In this document: piece after piece, positions 48,803-57,542 of the stretch
Layout of the letters: the number at the start of each line of letters is the position of its first letter
Numbering within the stretch: position 1 is the first letter of the stretch
Assembly (NCBI GenBank): GCA_018061005.1
Contig: JAGOVA010000003.1
Coordinates: forward strand, 88,110 to 152,109
Length of the DNA stretch: 64,000 bases
Reading direction: 5' to 3'
Origin: Sterolibacterium sp.
Lineage (GTDB): Bacteria > Pseudomonadota > Gammaproteobacteria > Burkholderiales > Rhodocyclaceae
Notes under the pieces: model-generated
Database searches by the model: none
Told to the model about the DNA's origin: nothing
The model's input: only the letters and a program-made list of their open reading frames with translations
Translations under genes and position numbers: made by a program

Positions 48803-50587
48803 TTAGCTTGCGGCCGGGGGGGCGTTCCTCATCACTTCTTCCATGGTCGTCAGCCCCGCCGCCACCTTGATGGCACCAGAGATGCGTAGCGGCTTCATGC
48901 CTTCGCGTGCCGCCTGTTCGCGCAGACGGTCGGGTTCGGCGTTCTGGCTGATGAGCTTCTTGATTTCCGCAGACAGCGGGAGGATTTCATAGATGCCCAG
49001 TCGCCCGCTAAAGCCGGTCATGCGGCATTCGAGGCAGCCGGTGGCGCGATAGAGCTGGGCGGGTTTTTTCGATTTCCATGGGGTCACCAGATCGTTCCAG
49101 ATCGCCTCATCGGCTGCGGTTATTTCGCTGGCCTGTTTGCAGTGCGGGCAGAGTGTGCGAACCAGACGCTGTGCCATGATGCCGTTGATGGTCGAATTCA
49201 GCAGATAAGGTGGGATGCCCAGTTCGATGAGGCGGGTGATGGAAGAAGGCGCGTCGTTGGTGTGCAGTGTCGATAGCACCAGATGCCCGGTCAGTGCGGC
49301 CTGGATGGCCATTTCCGCGGTTTCCAGATCGCGGATTTCGCCGACCATGATGATGTCCGGATCCTGCCGCATCAGCGCACGAATCCCGGCGGCAAAGCTC
49401 ATGTCAATGGCGGTATGCACCTGCACCTGATTGAAGGATGGCTCGATCATTTCAATCGGATCTTCAATCGTGCAGACGTTCACTTCCGGTGTGGCCAGTT
49501 GCTTGAGCGTGGTGTAGAGCGTGGTGGTCTTGCCTGAACCGGTGGGGCCGGTGACCAGCACGATGCCATTGGGCAATGAGGTCATGGCGTGCCAGCGTTG
49601 CTTGTCGTCTTCAGAGAAGCCCAGTTCACGGGCATCGCGCACCAGCACTTCCGGATCGAAAATCCGCATCACCAGTTTCTCGCCAAAGGCGGTCGGCAAG
49701 GTGGATAAACGCAACTCGATTTCCTGGCCATCGGGCGTGCGGGTCTTGATGCGGCCATCCTGCGGACGGCGTTTTTCGACGACATCCATGCGCCCGAGGA
49801 TTTTGATGCGGCTGGTCATGGCGGTGAGAATTTGCGTCGGGATCTGATACACCTGATGCAGTACGCCGTCGATGCGGAAGCGCACGATGCCGATTTCACG
49901 GCGCGGCTCGATATGAATGTCGCTGGCACGCTGGTCAAACGCATACTGCCAGAGCCAGTCGACAATATGCACGATGTGCTGGTCGTTGGCATCGAGCGTG
50001 CGGTTGCTCTTGCCCAGTTCGACCAGCTGCTCGAAATTCGAAATGCCCGAGGCACTTGCGCCGCTACCTGAAGTAACGGCCTTGCGAACGGATTTGGCCA
50101 GGTTATAGAACTCGACCTGAAAACGGGCAATGTCATCGGGGTTGGCAATAACGCGGCGGATTTCCTTGCGGAGGATGGGTTTCAGCTCCGCTTCCCAGGC
50201 GCGTTGCAAAGGTTCGGCCGTGGCGACCACCACTTCATTGGCGCGGACATCGACCGGCAGGATGCGAAAGCGCGTGGCGTAGGCACTCGACATGACTTCG
50301 GTGATGATGGAAAAATTGATTTTCAGCGGGTCGATGTGGAAGTAATCAAGCTCGCTCCAGCGTGCCAGCCATTGGGTCAGTGCTTCGAGATCGAGCGTGC
50401 GCTGCGGGTGGCCTTCGGGCGTCGGGATTTTCCACTTCTGCTCGGCAATGGCGATCAGTGGATGAACGTCGCCACGAAAATAGCGTCGTTCCTGCTTGAA
50501 CTGCTCGCCCTGTTCGGCAGTCACCAGCCCCTCGCTGATCAGGGCATCAATCACTTCGACGAGCGTCAGGCGGCGATCTTCTTTCAT
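48803..50587 (-). CDS. GspE/PilB-family type II/IV secretion ATPase
   Basis: A 594-residue hexameric motor ATPase. An N-terminal MshE/PilB-like domain (about 1-170) precedes the motor with Walker A GPTGSGKTTTLY, an Asp box, and the Walker B/His box region (DPDIIMVGEIRDLETAEMA). A zinc motif CPHC..CLEC is near residues 480-520. It would drive pilus assembly or protein secretion, but no pilin, PilC or Gsp gene is next to it. ATG 50587 is preferred; the frame is open to 50653. Confidence 0.9.
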   Translation of the reverse strand: MKEDRRLTLVEVIDALISEGLVTAEQGEQFKQERRYFRGDVHPLIAIAEQKWKIPTPEGHPQRTLDLEALTQWLARWSELDYFHIDPLKINFSIITEVMSSAYATRFRILPVDVRANEVVVATAEPLQRAWEAELKPILRKEIRRVIANPDDIARFQVEFYNLAKSVRKAVTSGSGASASGISNFEQLVELGKSNRTLDANDQHIVHIVDWLWQYAFDQRASDIHIEPRREIGIVRFRIDGVLHQVYQIPTQILTAMTSRIKILGRMDVVEKRRPQDGRIKTRTPDGQEIELRLSTLPTAFGEKLVMRIFDPEVLVRDARELGFSEDDKQRWHAMTSLPNGIVLVTGPTGSGKTTTLYTTLKQLATPEVNVCTIEDPIEMIEPSFNQVQVHTAIDMSFAAGIRALMRQDPDIIMVGEIRDLETAEMAIQAALTGHLVLSTLHTNDAPSSITRLIELGIPPYLLNSTINGIMAQRLVRTLCPHCKQASEITAADEAIWNDLVTPWKSKKPAQLYRATGCLECRMTGFSGRLGIYEILPLSAEIKKLISQNAEPDRLREQAAREGMKPLRISGAIKVAAGLTTMEEVMRNAPPAAS

Positions 50588-50661
50588 GAGCGGGGGCGAT
50601 GGGGCATGACGATGGGGATGGCGCACTATAGCCGAGCCTGCCAGATGGCTCAATGTGATCT

Positions 50662-50683
50662 GCTACGCGTTATCATGCGTAGC
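50662..50683. promoter_or_regulatory. Inverted repeat, possible operator
   Basis: GCTACGC and GCGTAGC form perfect 7-bp arms around an 8-bp spacer, in the divergent gap between the GspE-like ATPase and the Cys-repeat gene, 24 bp before the latter's ATG. It may be a binding site for a dimeric regulator. No T run follows, so it is not a terminator. Confidence 0.3.
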
Positions 50684-50706
50684 CTGATTTTTTACTGGAG
50701 CGTTTT

Positions 50707-51015
50707 ATGAATCGCGCCCTCGTGGTGTGGCTATGTGTGTTGCTGGTGAGCCCGGTTCAAGCCGGGTCAGCCGACCGTTGCCCACAGGCACGTGACCCGG
50801 CGCGTTGTGTGGCACGTCAGCAGGCACAGGATGAGTGTCAGGACTTACGCGGCCGGGCACGGCAGCAGTGTTTGCTCAATCATCTGCCCCCGCCGGATTG
50901 CAGTGCCTCGGAAGATCCGTCGCGTTGCGAACAACGCCAGCAGGCGCGTGCGGTGTGCAAAGGCAAGTCAGGCAAGGCGTGGCGTGCCTGTCTGAATGAG
51001 CAGGAAGCGCGCTGA
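50707..51015 (+). CDS. Secreted cysteine-patterned two-repeat protein of unknown function
   Basis: The 102-residue protein has a signal peptide (cleavage near SPVQA-GS). The rest is two copies of one unit of about 35 residues: C-x5-DPxRC-x2-RQQA-x2-C-x8-A-x2-C-L. Each unit has four cysteines at the same spacing, eight in all, so disulfides in the periplasm are likely. I recognise no family. ACTGGAG lies upstream of the ATG. Confidence 0.75.
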   Translation: MNRALVVWLCVLLVSPVQAGSADRCPQARDPARCVARQQAQDECQDLRGRARQQCLLNHLPPPDCSASEDPSRCEQRQQARAVCKGKSGKAWRACLNEQEAR

Positions 51016-51022
51016 AATAAAA

Positions 51023-51053
51023 CAGCCCCGGCCATCGTTGATGGGCGGGGCTG
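51023..51053. terminator. Probable terminator between Cys-repeat gene and htpG
   Basis: CAGCCCCG..CCATC pairs with GATGG.CGGGGCTG, a strong stem with a short GTT loop and one bulge. AATAAAA precedes it, which is a T run for the minus-strand htpG transcript; on the plus strand only a short GGGTTT follows. Confidence 0.6.
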
Positions 51054-51090
51054 CGGGTTTAGCCGGTGAACGTGAATTCGCGCGATAAAG

Positions 51091-51120
51091 GAAGGGCTTC
51101 GACAGGCTCAGCCCGACGGT
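51091..51120. repeat. REP-like motif copy (GGGCTTCGACAGGCTCAGCCC type)
   Basis: GGGCT and AGCCC flank a TTCGACAGGCTC core, giving a small hairpin. From memory this motif recurs in intergenic spaces of many proteobacteria. Only one copy is in the window. It is close to the htpG 3' end. Confidence 0.4.
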
Positions 51121-51141
51121 GACGAATCAATCAGCGTTTCC

Positions 51142-53082
51142 TTAGCCTTGCATTTCCAGCATCAGCTGGTTGATGCGACGGACGAAGCCCGCTGGGTCGT
51201 CGAGCTGGCCACCTTCGGCCAGCAGTGCCTGATCGAACAGCACGGCCGTCCAGTCGTCGAAACGCTTTTCTTCGTACTTCAACCGTTGCACCACGGCGTG
51301 CTTCGGGTTGATTTCGAGGATGGGCTTGGCATCCGGTGCTTGTTGCCCGGCGGCCTTGAGCATGCGGGCGAGGTTGCCGCCAATGTCGTGAGCGTCTGCC
51401 ACCAGGCAGGCCGGGCTTTCGGTCAGACGATGGGTGATGCGGACTTCCTTGACGCGTTCGCCGAGTGACTGGGCGATCTTGTCGGTGAACTCCTTGAACT
51501 CGTCGGCTTCCTTGGCCTGTTCCTGCTTTTCGGCTTCGTCTTCCAGTGTGCCCAGATCCAGCCCGCCGCGCGCGACGGAAACCAGCTGTTTGCCGTCAAA
51601 CTCGGGCAGGTTACCGACCACCCATTCATCGACACGCTCGGTGAGCAGCAGTACTTCGATACCCTTCTTGCGGAACACTTCCAGATGCGGGCTGTTTTTT
51701 GCGGCGTTGAAGGTTTCGGCGGTGACGTAATAAATCTTGTCCTGGCCTTCTTTCATGCGGCCGAGGTAGTCCTTCAGCGAGACGGTTTCTGCCGGTGTGT
51801 CGTGTTGCGTCGAGGCAAAGCGCAGCAGGCCGCCGATGCGCTCCTTGTTGGCGAAGTCCTCGCCCACGCCTTCTTTCAGGACACGGCCAAACTCACGCCA
51901 GAAATTGGTGAATTTCTCTGGCTGGTTTTCGGCGAGGTCTTCGAGCATCGCCAGTATGCGTTTGGTGCTGCCGGAGCGGATCGCCTCGATATCCTTGCTT
52001 TCCTGGAGGATTTCACGCGAGACATTGAGCGGCAGATCGTTGCTGTCGATAATGCCGCGCACGAAGCGCAGATAAGTGGGCAGCAGTTGCTCGGCATCAT
52101 CCATGATGAACACGCGGCGCACATAGAGCTTCACGCCATGGCGCGAGTTGCGGTCGAACAGGTCGAAGGGGGCGTGTGAGGGAATGTAAAGCAACTGGGT
52201 GTATTCGGAACGCCCCTCGACACGGGCATGACCCCAGGTCAGCGGTTCGGCGTAATCGTGGCTGACGTGCTTGTAAAACTCGATGTACTCCTGATCCTCG
52301 ATCGAGCCCTTGGAGCGCGCCCACAGGGCGGTGGCCTGATTGACGGTTTCGTCTTCGGCGGTGATTTTCTGCGCCTTGGCTTCTTCGTCCCAGCTTTCCT
52401 TCTTCATGACGATGGGCTGAAGGATATGGTCGGAATACTTGCGGATCAGCGTGCGTAGCTGGTGGCCGGAAAGCAGGTTGCCCGCACCTTCCGTTGCATC
52501 GTCACGCAGATGCAGGATGATTTCGGTGCCGCGTGTGACTTTTTCGATGACTTCAACGGTGAACTGGCCACTGCCCTCGTCCTGCATGTCGCATTCCCAG
52601 CGCACGCCCTGGCTGGCGGCCTCACCGGCGCGACGGCTATACACCGTCACTTTGTCGGCGACGATGAAGGAAGAGTAGAAGCCAACCCCGAACTGGCCGA
52701 TCAGGTTGGCGTCTTTTTTCTGATCGCCGGAAAGTCGCGAGAAGAACTCGCGCGTGCCGGATTTGGCGATGGTGCCGAGATGGGTGATGGCATCGTCACG
52801 GTTCATGCCAATGCCGTTATCGGCAATGGTCAGGGTGCGGGCTTCGGCATCGTAGGCGATGCGGATTTTCAGCTCGCTGTCGTCTTCATACAGCGCGCCG
52901 TTGTGCAGGGCTTCGAAGCGCAGCTTGTCGCAGGCATCCGATGCGTTGGAAACCAGCTCGCGCAGGAAAATTTCGCGATTGCTGTAGAGCGAATGGATCA
53001 TCAGCTGCAATAGCTGTTTGACTTCGGCCTGAAAGCCGAGTGTTTCGCGCTCGGCAGAGGTGGCAGTGGTGTTTGCGGACAT
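51142..53082 (-). CDS. htpG: Chaperone HtpG (Hsp90)
   Basis: A 646-residue ATP-dependent chaperone. The N-terminal GHKL ATPase shows [29 protein letters not shown] and [11 protein letters not shown]; middle and C-terminal domains are full length. Two adjacent ATGs (53085, 53082) follow AGGAG; the second is better spaced. A sigma-32 promoter lies upstream, so heat-shock control is expected. Confidence 0.97.
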   Translation of the reverse strand: MSANTTATSAERETLGFQAEVKQLLQLMIHSLYSNREIFLRELVSNASDACDKLRFEALHNGALYEDDSELKIRIAYDAEARTLTIADNGIGMNRDDAITHLGTIAKSGTREFFSRLSGDQKKDANLIGQFGVGFYSSFIVADKVTVYSRRAGEAASQGVRWECDMQDEGSGQFTVEVIEKVTRGTEIILHLRDDATEGAGNLLSGHQLRTLIRKYSDHILQPIVMKKESWDEEAKAQKITAEDETVNQATALWARSKGSIEDQEYIEFYKHVSHDYAEPLTWGHARVEGRSEYTQLLYIPSHAPFDLFDRNSRHGVKLYVRRVFIMDDAEQLLPTYLRFVRGIIDSNDLPLNVSREILQESKDIEAIRSGSTKRILAMLEDLAENQPEKFTNFWREFGRVLKEGVGEDFANKERIGGLLRFASTQHDTPAETVSLKDYLGRMKEGQDKIYYVTAETFNAAKNSPHLEVFRKKGIEVLLLTERVDEWVVGNLPEFDGKQLVSVARGGLDLGTLEDEAEKQEQAKEADEFKEFTDKIAQSLGERVKEVRITHRLTESPACLVADAHDIGGNLARMLKAAGQQAPDAKPILEINPKHAVVQRLKYEEKRFDDWTAVLFDQALLAEGGQLDDPAGFVRRINQLMLEMQG

Positions 53083-53113
53083 CATGGGCTCCTGTAAAAA
53101 AACACAGTCAGCC

Positions 53114-53141
53114 ACATGGGGATGGCAAGCCCGATTTCAAG
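53114..53141 (-). promoter_or_regulatory. Sigma-32 heat-shock promoter of htpG
   Basis: On the minus strand CTTGAAA (53141-53135) is followed after 13 bp by CCCCATGT (53121-53114). Both boxes match the sigma-32 consensus as I know it, and the spacing is correct. It lies about 30 bp before the htpG ribosome-binding site. Confidence 0.85.
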
Positions 53142-53162
53142 TGGGGTTTTTCCATTTCCATT

Positions 53163-53603
53163 TCATGCCCGCTGGCTGTTGATCCAGCGGATCAGGCTGC
53201 TGGCATCCATGGCGCCGGACTGGCGAGCTACTTCCTGGCCATTTTTGAACAAAATCAAGGTCGGAATGCTGCGGATGCCGTAACGCTGGGCGTATTCCGG
53301 TTCAGCCTCGGTGTTCAGCTTGGCCAGCCGCAGCTGCGGCTCAAGTTGCGCGGCCGCCTGGGCAAAAGCGGGTGCCATGGCGCGACAGGGACCACACCAG
53401 GGAGCCCAGAAATCAACCACCACCGGCAGCTCGCTACGTTCAACCTGAGCCGCAAAGCTGGCCGTGGTCAGCTCGATCGGTTGCCCGGTAAACAAGGCTC
53501 CCTTGCAGCGGCCACAGCTGCCGCCCTCGCTTAGGCGTTGATCGGGGACGCGATTGGGCGCATTGCAATGCGGGCAAACGACGATGCGGGCGGGGATGCT
53601 CAT
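53163..53603 (-). CDS. trxC: Thioredoxin 2 (zinc-containing)
   Basis: The 146-residue protein has an N-terminal zinc finger with Cys10, Cys13, Cys30 and Cys33, then a thioredoxin fold with the active site WCGPC (Cys70 and Cys73). The start MSIPARIVVCPHC has GGAG upstream. TrxC reduces disulfides and is often induced under oxidative stress. It is upstream of htpG in the same direction, but htpG has its own promoter. Confidence 0.95.
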   Translation of the reverse strand: MSIPARIVVCPHCNAPNRVPDQRLSEGGSCGRCKGALFTGQPIELTTASFAAQVERSELPVVVDFWAPWCGPCRAMAPAFAQAAAQLEPQLRLAKLNTEAEPEYAQRYGIRSIPTLILFKNGQEVARQSGAMDASSLIRWINSQRA

Positions 53604-53803
53604 GCGGGGCTCCAGTCCTTGCAAAGTGATGGAATCGGGAATTCTGCTGCAGTGCGGCCGTGTGATCGTGTGGCCGTGTGACAGTACGTCGGGTCGGAAA
53701 TGTGATATTTCAAGACCTGACCCCATGATTTTCATGACATTCCCCTTGCCTTATCCGTAGTTTGGTTTCATATTTCAAGGCAGATGTCATTCTGGAGTCT
53801 GGT
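53604..53803. other. Divergent intergenic region with degenerate repeat
   Basis: This gap separates trxC (-) and the MASE1 cyclase (+). It holds direct repeats of GCCGTGTGA-like sequence (about 53675-53705) and two imperfect copies of ATATTTCAAGRC (53705-53716 and 53770-53781), the first continuing as CTGACCCCATG. It resembles a worn remnant of a REP or mobile-element end. No gene is visible; both promoters must lie here. Confidence 0.4.
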
Positions 53804-55234
53804 ATGGATCATGCAAGTTCTGCAGAGGGCGCGGTGGATGGACATGCCTCGCGGCCGTCGCTCAGCAAGACCGCCGTACATTGCGGTTTGCTGGTGCTGA
53901 TATTTCTCCTGCTGGGGAAGCTGGCTTTCTGGGTTTCCGTGCAAACGGGGACGCTGAATGCCGTTTTTTACATTAACGCCATTTCGCTGCCTGCGGTATT
54001 GGTGCTGGGTTCGCGCGTCTGGTGTGGGGTGCTTGTGGGGCAATGGGTGCTGGCGGTCAGTACCGGGGTCACTCCGGGAACCGGCATGCTGTTTGCACTG
54101 AGTAATACGATGGGGGTGCTGGTCAGCGTGCGCATGCTGGGCTTGCTGCGCTTCGACCGGCGCTTGCTGAGCATGCGCGATTATCTGCTGCTGCTTGGGG
54201 TCATGGCGCTGCTCATGCAGCCGCTCAGCGCAGCCAGTACCGGGGTGATCATGTGGTGGGATGGGGTGGTCGAGCAGGCTGAAATGGGGCGCAGCCTGTT
54301 TTACTGGTGGCTGAATAACCTGATGGGCTCGATCATCATGACCCCGGCGCTGCTGGTGCTCTGGCAGTTGCGTCGGGCAGGGGATCACAATCGACCGCTT
54401 TGGCAGTTGTTTGGCACCATTGCGTTGGCCAGTGGTGCGTTGCTGTTGTTGCTGTTGGGGACGTTCAAGAATGAAATCCAGCCGATGCATTTTTTCTCAC
54501 TGGCGCAGATTTTCCTGATGAGCCTGACCCTGGTGTTCGGTATCCGTGGTGCGGCTTTAGGCGCGCTGGTGATTACGGCACTGGTGCAGGTCTATAGCTT
54601 CAGTGGCTACGGCCCGTTTGCGGCGATCGGCAATCTGGAAGAACGGATGCTGTATATCAACACCTTCATTCTGGGGTTGACCACGACGGCTGGCGTGGTG
54701 GGTGCGCTCATCAGTGAAAAAACCCTGCACGAGCGGCATCTGGAGCAGCAGGCGTATACCGATCCTTTAACCGGGCTGTTCAATCGTCGTTATTTTTATG
54801 AGCAGGCCAGTCGCAAGCTGGTGCAGGTGCAGCGGAGCGGCTATCGGGTGGGGCTGCTGTGGCTGGATGTCGATCACTTCAAGAAAATCAACGACACCTA
54901 TGGCCACCCTGCGGGAGATGCCGTGCTGCAGAAGCTGGCCAGTCTGTTGCAGGCGCATTTCCGCATGCAGGATCTGAAGGCGCGGATGGGCGGCGAGGAG
55001 TTCGCCGTTCTGCTCAGTGATTGCGAGGATTTGCCGCGTGCGGCAGAAAAACTGCTGGAGCTGATCCGCAGTGCGGACGAAACCGGCGGCCGCTTGCCGG
55101 CGGTTCGGATCAGCATCGGGGCCAGCATGATGTCCCCCGGCGATCTGACCGTGGATGATGTGATGCGGCGCGCGGATCTGGCACTTTATCAGGCCAAGGA
55201 AGGCGGGCGGGATCGTGCTGTGGTGGTGGCTTGA
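53804..55234 (+). CDS. Membrane diguanylate cyclase with MASE1 sensor
   Basis: ATG 53804 has GGAG upstream, giving 476 residues. Eight or so membrane helices (about 20-305) match a MASE1 domain. The GGDEF domain has an intact GGEEF active site and RMQD inhibitory site five residues before it. It should produce cyclic-di-GMP in response to an unknown membrane signal. Confidence 0.88.
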   Translation: MDHASSAEGAVDGHASRPSLSKTAVHCGLLVLIFLLLGKLAFWVSVQTGTLNAVFYINAISLPAVLVLGSRVWCGVLVGQWVLAVSTGVTPGTGMLFALSNTMGVLVSVRMLGLLRFDRRLLSMRDYLLLLGVMALLMQPLSAASTGVIMWWDGVVEQAEMGRSLFYWWLNNLMGSIIMTPALLVLWQLRRAGDHNRPLWQLFGTIALASGALLLLLLGTFKNEIQPMHFFSLAQIFLMSLTLVFGIRGAALGALVITALVQVYSFSGYGPFAAIGNLEERMLYINTFILGLTTTAGVVGALISEKTLHERHLEQQAYTDPLTGLFNRRYFYEQASRKLVQVQRSGYRVGLLWLDVDHFKKINDTYGHPAGDAVLQKLASLLQAHFRMQDLKARMGGEEFAVLLSDCEDLPRAAEKLLELIRSADETGGRLPAVRISIGASMMSPGDLTVDDVMRRADLALYQAKEGGRDRAVVVA

Positions 55235-55248
55235 TGAAGGTTGAGCAG

Positions 55249-57468
55249 TCAGCCGCCGCTGACATGCCCGCGCGCGCTGTGCAGTTTTCTGTAGCTGTCG
55301 ATCAGTCGCTGGTGGCGGTCGAGCCCTTCGAGTTTCATGCTGGTGGGGGGCAGGCCATGGAAACGCACGCGGCCGTCTACTGAGCCGATCACCGCGTCCA
55401 TGCGCTCGTTGCCGAACATGCGGCGGAAATTGGCGGCGTAGTCGTCGAGTGCCATTTCGTCGTCGAGTACGACTTCCAGCACGACATCCAACGCTTGATA
55501 AAACAAGCCGCGTTCGACGGTGTTCTCGTTGTATTGCAGGTAGGTTTGTACCTGTTCGTGCGCCGCTTCGAGCTGGTGCAGGGCGAGGTGGATGAGTAGT
55601 TTCAGTTCGAGGAGGGTCAGCTGACCCCAGGCCGTATTTTCGTCAAATTCGATGCCGATCAGCGTGCTGATTTCGGTGTAGTCATCCAGCTCACTGTCTT
55701 CCAGGCGTTCCAGCAGGGCGGCCAGGCTGGCGTCGTCGAGGGCATGCAGATTCAGGATGTCGGCACGGAATGACAAGGCCTTGTTGGTGTTGTCCCAGAT
55801 CAGGTCTTCCAGCGGATAAATTTCGGAATAGCCGGGTACCAGAATACGGCAGGCCACCGCGTTGAAACGACCGCCGAGCTGGTCATACACGGCGATGTAG
55901 GCTTCCTTGCCCAGGTCTTGCAGGATGCCAAACAGGGTGGCAGCTTCTTCGGCATTCGAGTTTGCGCCGTGGCCGGAAAAATCCCATTCGACAAAATCGT
56001 AATCAGCACGGGTGCTGAAGAACCGCCACGACACCACGCCACTGGAGTCGATGAAGTGTTCGACAAAGTTGTTGGGTTCGGTGACGGCGTTGTGCTCAAA
56101 GGTGGGGTGCGGCAGATCGTTCAGCCCTTCAAAGCTGCGTCCTTGCAGCAGTTCGGTGAGGCTGCGTTCCAGTGCCACCTCCAGACTCGGGTGGGCACCG
56201 AACGAGGCAAACACGCCGCCGGTGCGCGGGTTCATGAGGGTCACGCACATGACCGGAAACTGGCCGCCCAGCGAGGCATCCTTAACCAATACGGGGAAGC
56301 CCTGTTTTTCCAGTTCCTCGATGCCGGCCATCAGGTCGGGGTATTTCGCCAGCACGGCGGGCGGTACATCGGGCAGGGCGAGCTCACCTTCGAGAATTTC
56401 ACGCTTGACGGCGCGTTCGAAGATTTCCGACAGACATTGCACCTGGGCTTCGGCCAGGGTATTGCCAGCACTCATGCCATTGCTGAGGTACAGGTTGTCG
56501 ATCAGATTGGTGGGGAAATACACCACAGCGCCGTCTGACTGGCGCACATAGGGCAGCGCGCAGATGCCGCGTTGCGTGTTGCCGGAGTTGGTGTCGTAAA
56601 GATGCGAGGCGCGCAATTCACCGTCGGGGTTGTAGATCGGCAGGCAGTATGCATCGAGGATTTCCTTCGGTAGCGCGTCTCCTGCATGTTTCTTGCCCGG
56701 CTTGAACCAGCGTTCGTTCGGGTAATGCACGAAGGCGGCGTGGGCGATTTCTTCGCCCCAGAAATTGTCGTTGTAGAAATGATTGCAGTTCATCCGCTCG
56801 ATGAACTCGCCCAGCGCGGAAGCCAGGGCACTTTCCTTGGTGGCCCCTTTGCCATTGGTGAAGCACATCGGCGAATGGGCATCACGGATATGCAGCGACC
56901 AGACATGGGGCACCAGATTACGCCACGAGGCAATTTCGATTTTCATCCCCAGCCCCGCCAGTAGCCCCGACATGTTGGCGATGGTCTGCTCCAGCGGCAG
57001 ATCCTTGCCGGGGATGCAGGTGCGGGCGGTGGTGTCAGATTGCAGGTGCAGCAAGGCTTGTGCGTCGGCATCCAGGTTGTCGACGGCTTCGATGACGAAC
57101 CCGGGGCCGGTTTGCACTACTTTTTTTACCGTGCAACGTTCGATGGAGCGCAGGATGCCCTGCCGGTCTTTGGCGGAAATATCCGCCGGCAACTCGACCT
57201 GGATCTTGAACGTCTGCTGGTAGCGGTTTTCCGGATCGACGATGTTGTTCTGCGACAGGCGGATGTTCTCGGTCGGAATCCCGCGCGTGTCGCAGTACAG
57301 CTTCACGAAGTAAGCCGCACACAAGGCCGACGACGCCAGAAAATAATCGAACGGCCCCGGCGCTGAGCCATCGCCTTTGTAGCGGATCGGCTGATCGGCG
57401 ATGACCGTGAAGTCGTCGAACTTGGCCTCAAGCCGCAGCTTGTCGAGAAAATTGACTTTGATTTCCAT
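55249..57468 (-). CDS. OsmC domain-YcaO domain fusion protein
   Basis: A 739-residue protein. Residues 1-135 are an OsmC fold with two candidate redox cysteines (one in SSALCAAYF, one in SIERCTVKK). Residues from about 150 match E. coli YcaO closely: IPGKDLPLEQTIA, CFTNGKGATKESALASALGEF, GNTQRGICALPYVRQSD, NGMSAGNTLAEA. E. coli YcaO assists RimO in methylthiolation of ribosomal protein S12. The ATP-binding acidic and basic residues appear intact. No azoline precursor peptide is adjacent, so a housekeeping or stress role is more likely than RiPP synthesis. Confidence 0.92.
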   Translation of the reverse strand: MEIKVNFLDKLRLEAKFDDFTVIADQPIRYKGDGSAPGPFDYFLASSALCAAYFVKLYCDTRGIPTENIRLSQNNIVDPENRYQQTFKIQVELPADISAKDRQGILRSIERCTVKKVVQTGPGFVIEAVDNLDADAQALLHLQSDTTARTCIPGKDLPLEQTIANMSGLLAGLGMKIEIASWRNLVPHVWSLHIRDAHSPMCFTNGKGATKESALASALGEFIERMNCNHFYNDNFWGEEIAHAAFVHYPNERWFKPGKKHAGDALPKEILDAYCLPIYNPDGELRASHLYDTNSGNTQRGICALPYVRQSDGAVVYFPTNLIDNLYLSNGMSAGNTLAEAQVQCLSEIFERAVKREILEGELALPDVPPAVLAKYPDLMAGIEELEKQGFPVLVKDASLGGQFPVMCVTLMNPRTGGVFASFGAHPSLEVALERSLTELLQGRSFEGLNDLPHPTFEHNAVTEPNNFVEHFIDSSGVVSWRFFSTRADYDFVEWDFSGHGANSNAEEAATLFGILQDLGKEAYIAVYDQLGGRFNAVACRILVPGYSEIYPLEDLIWDNTNKALSFRADILNLHALDDASLAALLERLEDSELDDYTEISTLIGIEFDENTAWGQLTLLELKLLIHLALHQLEAAHEQVQTYLQYNENTVERGLFYQALDVVLEVVLDDEMALDDYAANFRRMFGNERMDAVIGSVDGRVRFHGLPPTSMKLEGLDRHQRLIDSYRKLHSARGHVSGG

Positions 57469-57542
57469 GCGGGAATTCCAGAATGGCGTTTGGCGCGAAC
57501 GCGATGGGTGCGTGCGGTGTGTGTGGTGTGTGAATGACGGGC

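Noticed and set aside
55249-57468. RiPP (azoline peptide) biosynthesis locus
   Set aside because: The YcaO part is most like E. coli YcaO. There is no precursor peptide, E1-like or dehydrogenase gene beside it.
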